Shown here: in pieces, positions 1-5,602 of the stretch | Layout: each line of letters opens with the position of its first letter | Numbering within the stretch: position 1 is the stretch's first letter | DNA from: Candidatus Bathyarchaeota archaeon | Lineage (GTDB): Archaea; Thermoproteota; Bathyarchaeia; Bathyarchaeales; DTEX01 | Direction: 5' to 3' | DNA length: 5,602 nt | Assembly (NCBI GenBank): GCA_026414245.1 | Contig: JAOAJJ010000030.1 | Location: forward strand, 1 to 5,602 | The notes under the pieces: model-generated | The model's database searches: none | Told to the model about the DNA's origin: nothing | Seen by the model: only the letters and a program-made list of their open reading frames with translations | Program-made: the position numbers and the translations under genes

Positions 1-2002
1 CAATAACGTTGAGGATTAATTGCCCGCTTGCAACCTCGTATACCGTAAACCAATCTAAAACTCTCTTCGCCGGTTTACCGAACAAATACGCTATTGTCCT
101 AGCCTTTGTTGGCGACTCAACAACTATAAGCGCAGATCTAATAATGTCAACCGTATCTATGAGGAATTCACCTTCACGAATCTTCCTGATCATTTCCCTA
201 TCCGCATCAACCTGCTTGAATTCATCTAGAGCTTTCTCCAACGTGTATCTTTCAAATTCTTCGTCTGTTGCCAGATGGATTCTTTTGCTTAATCCATGGA
301 AAGCCTTTTTGTCGTCAACTATGACTATGGATACGCCTCGACTTATGCCCATAGCGTAAAACCTTGATGCTCTTCCCGATGCCTGTATATAGCCGGTGAC
401 ATCGGGCATGAACAAAACGTATTCTTTCCCCTCAATCTTTACGTCAACGTCAAGCCTATCAATCACCTTCTTTAAATCCATGTCCTCCATCATTCTAACC
501 AGAAGTTTTCTTGCCTCCTTTACAACCCTCTGGACATAGCCTGAAAACCCGTCTAACTCAATATTTTTTTCATCAGCCTCCCTAATGCTATCAATTATGT
601 CTTTGCTAACCGGAACTATCTTGGAAAGGGCGGATATCACCGGGGCGGCTTCCCGAGAAAACTTCTCTTCAAAGAATGGTGACAGAGCCTTAAGAAGTGT
701 AAGAATCTTCTGCGGGCTACACTCATCAACCCTAACCCTTATCTCTCTTCTCGGGACTCCAACGAAGACAACATATCTAATCGTTTCCGGCAGATCTAAC
801 CCTCGAGCAAGCGGGCTTCTATTGCTCGCAACACCGGCTAACACAGCGTACTCGCCGCTCACGAATTTCTCCAGTATCTTTGGTCTCATTCTCTCATAAA
901 AGAAGGAGCTTATCCCTGCCTCCCTCAGGGCAGCAGTTATCTCCCTAGCGTAATCTAAGCCCTTAACCTGCGGAACGAAAACTAGGCAGCCGGGGCCATG
1001 CCTACTAATTATCTCCACGACTTCCTCTTTAATGTCTTTTTCAGTTTCAACATAAAAATTCGCCATGTTCCTGACAAATTCAGGGCTGAAACCGGGTTCG
1101 AAGCCGAATAATCGCCTAAATATTTTTATGCGCTTCGTCCTCTTTCCTCTCAGTGTTGCTCCGGAGACTATAAGCACTTTGCCACGGTTTACCCCGAGTG
1201 AGTTAGCTGACATAGAGTTTTCTACACTGGGTTTATGTTCCTCCTCTTTCAGGGCTCTCTCGATATCTTCGGGCGTGAACCCCATTAGGAAAACAACTTT
1301 ATCTATGTTTTTTGGGGATTTTAGGAATGAGTCGACGTCGTCGACGAATATGAAGTCGAAGGATATTTCCCTTATTATATCAAATCTATTATAGAGAAAG
1401 CGGTCGGTTGTGATGAGTATAGAGAAGTCTCGATTTATAATGCGGTTTATAACCTCCTCCGCTTCCTTCCTTCGCATACCAGAATAGTAACCTAAAACCG
1501 TTAGATTGATCCCTTCCATCTCAGATATTTTCTTCAGGAAGACTGAAACCCTATCCATTAGATGCTTAACTAACAGGCTCGTTGGCACAATAATATAGCT
1601 TCTCTTACCCTTCTTCGCCAGAAAGAGAGCCATAATTAAACCGAAATGTGTCTTGCCAATACCAGTTGGGGCGACTATTGAAAAGCTTCGCCCCATTAAA
1701 ACCCTTTTCGCCCAAACCTCCTGTAGAGCCCAAGGTCTAGAGCCGATAAGGGCGCTGAAAAATTCAGAGAATTTTTTGAGTTCAAAATCTATCTCTAAAA
1801 CCTTCGCATACTCACCGATCTGCTTTCTCTTAACCAGCTCTAGGTAAATTTTTTCTCTATCATTATTATCTGTTATTGGCGCAGGTAAACATTTACTGCA
1901 TACCCCTAAACTCAGCAGTTCTAGATCGCTAATATCCCCTCCGCAATTAGGGCACATACCACGGTATATCGCTTTTAGACCATCAAGCGTAGCTTTTATC
2001 AT
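1..2002 (-). CDS. rgy: Reverse gyrase, N-terminal 667 residues (3' end outside window)
   Basis: Reverse gyrase couples an SF2 helicase-like module to a type IA topoisomerase and introduces positive supercoils into DNA with ATP; it is the hallmark enzyme of hyperthermophiles. I translated the minus strand from an ATG at 2002 and found no stop down to the left edge. Visible in order: an N-terminal zinc finger with Cys17, Cys20, Cys35 and Cys38; the PW-LQ-WAKR motif (90-100); Walker A APTGIGKT (111-118); TT followed by RFL near 198; Walker B DDVD (221-224); SGAT (280-283); RGLDLPE (400-406); an insert of about 120 residues matching the latch; YIQASGRASR (538-547), which is helicase motif VI; and the start of Toprim, VESPTKA (628-634), with probable catalytic Glu629. 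The start at 2002 leaves a short lead before the zinc finger, as is usual; Met16 directly abuts Cys17 and is less likely. Full-length enzymes have about 1,100-1,250 residues, so the active-site Tyr domain lies off the left edge. Confidence 0.96.
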   Translation of the reverse strand, partial: MIKATLDGLKAIYRGMCPNCGGDISDLELLSLGVCSKCLPAPITDNNDREKIYLELVKRKQIGEYAKVLEIDFELKKFSEFFSALIGSRPWALQEVWAKRVLMGRSFSIVAPTGIGKTHFGLIMALFLAKKGKRSYIIVPTSLLVKHLMDRVSVFLKKISEMEGINLTVLGYYSGMRRKEAEEVINRIINRDFSILITTDRFLYNRFDIIREISFDFIFVDDVDSFLKSPKNIDKVVFLMGFTPEDIERALKEEEHKPSVENSMSANSLGVNRGKVLIVSGATLRGKRTKRIKIFRRLFGFEPGFSPEFVRNMANFYVETEKDIKEEVVEIISRHGPGCLVFVPQVKGLDYAREITAALREAGISSFFYERMRPKILEKFVSGEYAVLAGVASNRSPLARGLDLPETIRYVVFVGVPRREIRVRVDECSPQKILTLLKALSPFFEEKFSREAAPVISALSKIVPVSKDIIDSIREADEKNIELDGFSGYVQRVVKEARKLLVRMMEDMDLKKVIDRLDVDVKIEGKEYVLFMPDVTGYIQASGRASRFYAMGISRGVSIVIVDDKKAFHGLSKRIHLATDEEFERYTLEKALDEFKQVDADREMIRKIREGEFLIDTVDIIRSALIVVESPTKARTIAYLFGKPAKRVLDWFTVYEVASGQLILNVI

Positions 2003-2045
2003 GCCGATACTTCAACCGACTTTTGACTTGCTATGCTTAAAATCA

Positions 2046-2054
2046 ATATTAAAT
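2046..2054 (-). promoter_or_regulatory. TATA element for reverse gyrase
   Basis: On the minus strand this reads ATTTAATAT, preceded by the A-rich AGAAAA, which resembles an archaeal BRE/TATA pair. Initiation about 26 bases downstream would fall near 2022-2024 and give a leader of about 20 nt before the ATG at 2002. No strong Shine-Dalgarno is present; the nearest candidate is GGTTGA, nine bases before the ATG. The site was read by eye; no mapped transcript start is available. Confidence 0.5.
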
Positions 2055-2066
2055 TTTTCTAAAAGG

Positions 2067-2074
2067 TATTTAAA
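2067..2074 (+). promoter_or_regulatory. TATA element for the XPF-type nuclease gene
   Basis: TATTTAAA preceded by AAAAGG, a plausible BRE/TATA pair. Initiation about 26 bases on would fall near 2095-2098, leaving a leader of roughly 8-11 nt before the ATG at 2106, too short for a normal ribosome binding site. A second AT-rich candidate, TTAAATAAA at 2084-2092, would start transcription near 2113-2116, after that ATG, and would favour the internal ATG at 2133. The two candidates therefore predict different protein starts. Confidence 0.5.
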
Positions 2075-2105
2075 GGGGAAGAGTTAAATAAAGTTTCAGT
2101 GGCTA

Positions 2106-2840
2106 ATGCTAGAGGGCTGTAGGATTAAGAGGATGTCCGGATCAGAAAGCCTTTTACCATACATTAGAGAGGGCGGTTCAGAGCAGCCGATAATTATGGT
2201 TGATAGTAGGGAGGCGAGCTCGGCTCCCAAAATAGTTAAGGGTTTAAAAGAGCTTGGAGCTCTGGTGAGGATTGAACCCCTAGATAAAGGGGACTACGTG
2301 ATTTCCGACGAGTGCGCCTTCGAAAGGAAGACTGTGCAGGATTTTGTTCATACGCTCACCCATAGACACCTCTTCGAGCAGCTCTTCCTATTGAAAGAAG
2401 CCTATCCGAAACCGTTCATATTAATCGAGGGATACCTCCCAATAATATACAAGTTTAGCAGAATTAATCCATCCTCAGTCTGGGGCGCCATATTCGCCCT
2501 AGCGAAAAACGGCATAAACATGATTCATACAACAAGCTACAAGGAAACAATCGACTTCCTCTACACATCAGCCAAACAGGAGCAGTTCGTGGAGAAAAGA
2601 ACACCAGTCATACATCCAGTAAAAAAGGTGGAGACTTTAACTGAAGCCCAAATATACTTCCTCTCCAGTCTCCCAAACATAGGGAGAGAGAAGGCTGTAG
2701 ACCTACTAAAAATTTACAAGACACCATTCAACGCTTTAGCTAACGTTGAGCGCTGGCCTAAGGATGTCTACGGTTTTGGCCCAAAAACCACAAGTAGAAT
2801 AAAAGAGATCTTGCACACAGCCTATAAGGAGGAGGGGTAG
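2106..2840 (+). CDS. XPF/ERCC4-family structure-specific DNA endonuclease (short form, no helicase)
   Basis: Members of the XPF/Mus81/Hef family cut branched DNA such as 3' flaps, forks and Holliday-like structures, usually as dimers. In this 244-residue protein the ERCC4 nuclease fold begins near residue 28: VDSRE (32-36), GDYVI (62-66) and ERKTVQD (73-79), the last matching the ERKxxxD metal-binding catalytic motif. A tandem helix-hairpin-helix DNA-binding region follows, with hairpins at PNIGREKA (190-197) and GFGPKT (223-228). There is no SF2 helicase domain, so this is the short form typical of Crenarchaeota rather than euryarchaeal Hef. Crenarchaeal XPF usually relies on a C-terminal PCNA-interacting peptide; here the chain ends soon after the second hairpin in HTAYKEEG and no such motif is visible. 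The start is uncertain: ATG at 2106 or at 2133 (Met10); both leave all motifs intact. It is transcribed divergently from reverse gyrase, and its stop lies 11 bases from the stop of the convergent gene. Confidence 0.93.
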   Translation: MLEGCRIKRMSGSESLLPYIREGGSEQPIIMVDSREASSAPKIVKGLKELGALVRIEPLDKGDYVISDECAFERKTVQDFVHTLTHRHLFEQLFLLKEAYPKPFILIEGYLPIIYKFSRINPSSVWGAIFALAKNGINMIHTTSYKETIDFLYTSAKQEQFVEKRTPVIHPVKKVETLTEAQIYFLSSLPNIGREKAVDLLKIYKTPFNALANVERWPKDVYGFGPKTTSRIKEILHTAYKEEG

Positions 2841-2851
2841 GGGCTAGACGG

Positions 2852-4014
2852 TTAGCAATCGTATTCTCCATACTTTCTCACAATTTCATAGGCATAATTC
2901 AGGTTTTCCGGGGGAGTTTTAGGCGCAACGTTATTTCCCTCACCGAAGATAAATCTTCTTCCTCTGGTGGCTCCCGAACCTATTATTTTAAGTGTTTCCT
3001 CCCTTATCTTGTCTTTCAGCCCTTCGAGGAGAGTTAATATATTTAGGTTCCCTCTTATAGTCACATCTTCACCTAAAATCTCCCTTGCCCTCTCAAGGCT
3101 TAGTGGAAATCCCGTATCTAGAAATCTTATGTGAAGTTCTTCTTTAAGGTCTTCTAAATGCTGCTCAACGGCGCCGCATAAATGTATTCCCGGTCTACCA
3201 ACACAAAACGTCTTAACTATCTCTTTATGCAAGGGGAGAACAAGGCTTCTATATAGCTTAGGCGAAAGCAGCTGGATTGAGTCGTCAGCAAACATGAAAC
3301 CTTCGTAGGGAAAAGATTTGCCGAGAAGCCTATGCCAAGCTCTCATCCTCTCTATCGGAGCATCATTAATAAACCACAAAAATTTCTCGACAAAACTTTT
3401 ATCATAACATATTAGCCTGAGAATCTCTCCGCCTGTTATGTTGACGGCTACGGTGAACGGGCCGTCCGTACCTATGGGAGCGCCAACCTCCCCAATAGGT
3501 ACACCCTTAAATGTGAAGCCAGCCTTTTTTTCTCTAGGAAATACTCGTAGAATCTTCTGACTTTACCCATGAATCCGGAGAATGGGTCAGGTATACCTTT
3601 CTCCATGAATTCTCTCATTTCTTCCTTATTTCTTAGGAAAGGGCTTACGTCTGGAACATTAGTTGGCGTATAGAATATGGGGGCTCCAAGCCACGCTGAC
3701 TCATAAATGTTCTGAAAGTTTACAGCTATATCCCACTTGTTCGGCAGCCCCATTTCCCAATCGCACCAAACATTATGCCTCCTCCAATACTCAAACTCCA
3801 GTATGACTTTTAGCATGGCGTCAGGGTTCTCAAAAACATCCATGAAGCTATAGCCCCAAGTGTTTAGAGAGGGGTCTAGAAGAATCATTTTATAGTTCAT
3901 TGACCATAAAACTGGTATTCTACGCGGTCTCCCAGACTCGAATTCTCTCCAAAGCTCCCTAACTTCAACGTTATGCTCCTCATAAATCGATGAATCATTT
4001 AATTTAGACTCCAT
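2852..4014 (-). CDS. Uroporphyrinogen decarboxylase-family protein, frameshifted at A7 (387 residues if rejoined)
   Basis: The reading frame from the ATG at 4014 ends at a TAG at 3472-3474. The adjacent frame carries the rest of the same domain down to 2852. Reading the A7 run at 3525-3531 with a -1 shift joins Lys163 to an AAG codon and gives 387 residues, a normal length for the family. The shifted frame reads GVPIGEVGAPIGTDGPF across the junction region and continues without a stop. The N-terminal part has VPVLWSMNYKMILLDP-like family sequence (starting IPVLWS) and EMGLPNKW. The C-terminal part has FADDSIQLLSP (near 242-252), HLCG (His278, Cys280) and VAPKTPPENL (near 363-372). This is the URO-D/MtaA superfamily, which includes corrinoid:thiol methyltransferases as well as heme-pathway URO-D. 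The HxC pair favours the methyltransferase side; the substrate cannot be told. A third Cys expected just before the TPPEN motif is not visible (GEGNN instead). It could be a pseudogene, a recoded gene or a sequencing error. Confidence 0.82.
3468..3502 (-). other. Bulged 13-bp hairpin downstream of the A7 site
   Basis: On the minus strand the 5' arm is GUACCUAU, a two-base bulge UG, then GGGAG; the loop is GUUGGCG; the 3' arm is CUCCC then AUAGGUAC. Both stem segments (8 bp and 5 bp) pair perfectly. It starts 22 nt after the A7 run, and the zero-frame stop UAG (3472-3474) lies inside its 3' arm. The structure also codes for GVPIGEVGAPIGT, so part of the symmetry may come from the repeated PIG codons. 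Pairing is certain from sequence; a role is inference. Confidence 0.6.
3525..3531 (-). other. A7 frameshift site within the URO-D-family gene
   Basis: On the minus strand the zero frame reads GAG AAA AAA AGG. Slipping back one base after the two Lys codons gives GAG AAA AAA AAG GCT GGC, which is the frame that continues the protein. The same result would follow from one extra A, either in the genome (A8) or added by RNA polymerase slippage. The position is bounded by family-like sequence on both sides, so the shift must occur close to this run. Confidence 0.75.
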
Positions 4015-4053
4015 AGATCCACATCCGGTTAGGCTTACTGGTTAAACACCCCC

Positions 4054-4064
4054 TAATATAAAAA
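4054..4064 (-). promoter_or_regulatory. TATA element for the URO-D-family gene
   Basis: The minus strand reads TTTTTATATTA, about 45 bases before the ATG at 4014. Initiation about 26 bases downstream would be near 4033, giving a leader of about 19 nt. The leader contains GGATGTGG just before the start, at best a weak ribosome binding site. This suggests the gene has its own promoter despite lying codirectional and downstream of rtcB. Confidence 0.45.
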
Positions 4065-4091
4065 ATGAGGAAGCAAAAACCGCCTTAAAAA
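4060..4091 (-). terminator. Probable U-tract terminator of rtcB
   Basis: Beginning about 49 bases after the rtcB stop, the minus strand carries three T runs in close succession: T5 (4087-4091), T5 (4075-4079) and T6 (4060-4065). Archaeal intrinsic termination commonly uses such U-tracts without a strong hairpin. The last run overlaps the TATA element of the next gene. Nothing else was found in the 4015-4139 gap, including no tRNA or C/D-box RNA signature. Confidence 0.45.
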
Positions 4092-4139
4092 GCACAGCAC
4101 ACTGTAACTTCTATTCTCTTTGGTAATCTAATTTTAACC

Positions 4140-5588
4140 TTAACCCTTAACAACAGCCATTGGGACAAGCCTAGCTACAAAGGTTGCTATGCCAACAGCA
4201 TTACTTACCTCAGCAACCCTATCAACGTTCTTATACGCTGGATCAGCTTCCTCAGCTAAAACAACCATGCTTGCAGCCCTAATAACTATACCGCGGCTCT
4301 CAAGCTGCCTCTTTATCTCACCACCAGTAAATCGTTTTGTTGCAGCTGCGCGGCTAAGCATTCTTCCGGCTCCGTGAGCGGTTGAGCCGAAGGTTATCTC
4401 CATGGCTCTTGGTGTGCCGACTAGAACCCAGGAGCTTGTGCCCATGGATCCAGGTATTATAACTGGTTGACCAAGGCTTCGGTAGTCCGCTGGGACATCC
4501 TTGTGTCCAGGTGGGAAGGCTCTTGTTGCACCCTTCCTATGAACCCAAACCTTCACCGTCTTACCGTTAACATTATGCTCCTCGATCTTAGCAATATTAT
4601 GGGCGACGTCATACATTAAATGAAGCCCAAGTTTATCAGCAGACGTCTTGAATACTTGTTCGAAGCTCTGTCTAACCCAATGGGTGATCATATGCCTATT
4701 TGCGAAAGCATAGTTCACGGCACATGCCATGGCTTGATAATAGTCTTGAGCCTCTGGACTTGTTCCGGGTGCACATGCCAGCTCCCTATCAGGCAGATCT
4801 ATGTGATACTTATGTACGGCTCTCTCCATAATCCGCAGGTAGTCTGAGCATATTTGGTGTCCGTATCCGCGGGATCCGCAGTGGATCATCACTGTAACCT
4901 GCCCTTCATGAATTATCCCGAATGCTTTGGCAGCCTTCTCATTAAATATCCTGTCAACCCTCTGTATCTCTAGGAAGTGGTTTCCTGAACCAAGGGTTCC
5001 GAGCTCAGGTGCCCCTCTCCTCTTAGCGGTGCTTGAAACCTTTTCCGGGTTTGCGCCGGGCATACATCCCATCTCTTCGCAATGCTCAATGTCTTCTCGC
5101 CAACCGTAGCCTTTATCTATCAAGTATGGTATACCTTCCCTCGTTATCCTATCGAGCTCATTCATGGAGACTGAAAAGTCCTTCCTATGGCTGCCAAGCC
5201 CGCTTGGAACATTGTGGAATATTGTTGTCGCCAATTCACCTAGTTTTGGTCTAACATCTTTCTCTGAAAGTTTGGTAACTAAAAGCCTTACACCGCAATT
5301 AATATCGTAGCCTACCCCGCCCGGGCTTATTACACCCTCCTCATAATCGGTCGCTGCGACGCCTCCTATCGGGAAACCGTAGCCTTCATGTCCATCCGGC
5401 AAAGTTATGGAGTATTTATATATGCCGGGTAAATGGGCTACATTAGCGCACTGCTCTAGAGTTTTATCCGTCTTCATTTTTTCAAGTAGATCTTCATCCG
5501 CAAAGATTACTCCCGGAACCCGCATGCCGGGTCTATACTTGGGTATGCGCCAAATATACTTATCAACCCTCTCCAGCGGAACACTCAT
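4140..5588 (-). CDS. rtcB: tRNA-splicing ligase RtcB (3'-phosphate/5'-OH RNA ligase)
   Basis: RtcB joins RNA 2',3'-cyclic-phosphate or 3'-phosphate ends to 5'-OH ends using Mn2+ and GTP; in archaea it seals tRNA exons after intron removal. The 482-residue product is full length for the family. Metal-binding and catalytic residues are all visible: Asp95 and Cys98 in GGVGYDINCGVRLL, His204 in LGSGNHFLEIQ, His236 in MIHCGSRG, His330 in MYDVAHN, and the guanylylated His405 in GSTAHGAGR. The C-terminus (EEADPAYKNVDRVAEVSN, then a hydrophobic tail) is intact. The positions nearly match the well-studied Pyrococcus horikoshii enzyme (Cys98, His404), but no intein interrupts this copy. The ATG at 5586-5588 is preceded by GGTG about seven bases upstream, a plausible ribosome binding site; the promoter lies outside the window. 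Archaeal RtcB often works with the activator archease; no archease gene is visible here, but only 14 bases remain upstream. Confidence 0.98.
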   Translation of the reverse strand: MSVPLERVDKYIWRIPKYRPGMRVPGVIFADEDLLEKMKTDKTLEQCANVAHLPGIYKYSITLPDGHEGYGFPIGGVAATDYEEGVISPGGVGYDINCGVRLLVTKLSEKDVRPKLGELATTIFHNVPSGLGSHRKDFSVSMNELDRITREGIPYLIDKGYGWREDIEHCEEMGCMPGANPEKVSSTAKRRGAPELGTLGSGNHFLEIQRVDRIFNEKAAKAFGIIHEGQVTVMIHCGSRGYGHQICSDYLRIMERAVHKYHIDLPDRELACAPGTSPEAQDYYQAMACAVNYAFANRHMITHWVRQSFEQVFKTSADKLGLHLMYDVAHNIAKIEEHNVNGKTVKVWVHRKGATRAFPPGHKDVPADYRSLGQPVIIPGSMGTSSWVLVGTPRAMEITFGSTAHGAGRMLSRAAATKRFTGGEIKRQLESRGIVIRAASMVVLAEEADPAYKNVDRVAEVSNAVGIATFVARLVPMAVVKG

Positions 5589-5602
5589 CTCGAGACACCA
5601 TC

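Noticed and set aside
1331..1345. GTCGAC-rich near-palindrome that could be an operator
   Set aside because: It lies inside reverse gyrase and is explained by the codons of the Walker B DDVD segment.
9..1847. Several plus-strand open frames of 64-116 codons
   Set aside because: They lie antisense to a continuous, motif-rich reverse gyrase frame and have no recognisable domain.
2826..2836. Shine-Dalgarno-like AAGGAGGAGGG
   Set aside because: It encodes the last residues of the nuclease (KEEG), and no plus-strand gene follows it.
2852..3379. A separate gene starting at a TTG at 3379
   Set aside because: The same frame stays open and family-like for about 48 more codons upstream to the A7 run, so this TTG is an internal Leu codon of a longer protein.
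4015..4139. Small RNA gene (C/D-box or tRNA) in the rtcB / URO-D gap
   Set aside because: No paired C and D boxes and no cloverleaf were found; the T runs and TATA element account for the visible signals.
4189..5254. Plus-strand open frames of 60-75 codons opposite rtcB
   Set aside because: They are shadows of the highly conserved RtcB frame, with no domain content of their own.
4140..5588. Possible intein in rtcB, as in some Pyrococcus copies
   Set aside because: The frame has the length of a mature RtcB and all conserved blocks are contiguous with no insertion.

Overview
The window looks like a piece of a thermophilic archaeal chromosome. The strongest evidence is a partial reverse gyrase, an enzyme essentially limited to thermophiles and hyperthermophiles. 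An XPF/ERCC4 nuclease without a helicase domain, archaeal-type TATA elements upstream of three genes, and an RtcB of the archaeal length and layout also fit. The short XPF form and the URO-D-family methyltransferase-like gene suggest the TACK side of the Archaea, with Bathyarchaeia-like lineages as my best guess. That placement is inference; no marker in the window settles it.

Layout from left to right. At 1-2002 (minus strand) lie the first 667 codons of reverse gyrase: N-terminal zinc finger, the whole helicase-like module, and the start of the Toprim domain. The rest lies beyond the left edge. A 103-base divergent intergenic region (2003-2105) holds TATA-like elements for both flanking genes. 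At 2106-2840 (plus) is a 244-residue XPF/Hef-type structure-specific nuclease. Only 11 bases separate its stop from the stop of the convergent gene at 2852-4014 (minus), a uroporphyrinogen-decarboxylase-family protein related to corrinoid:thiol methyltransferases. That gene is split by a frameshift at a run of seven A (minus strand, 3525-3531). A -1 shift there restores one continuous 387-residue protein. A 13-bp hairpin follows 22 nt downstream and contains the zero-frame stop codon. A 125-base gap (4015-4139) with U-tracts and a TATA element separates it from rtcB (4140-5588, minus), a complete RNA-splicing ligase with all expected metal-binding and guanylylation residues.

Functional picture: reverse gyrase and XPF, facing apart across a shared promoter region, both act in genome maintenance. 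RtcB serves tRNA splicing and RNA repair. The URO-D-family gene is probably a separate one-carbon or methyl-transfer function with its own promoter. No RNA genes, mobile elements or CRISPR arrays were seen. The most interesting signal is the A7 site plus hairpin inside the URO-D-family gene: either a recoding site, or a recent lesion or assembly error.
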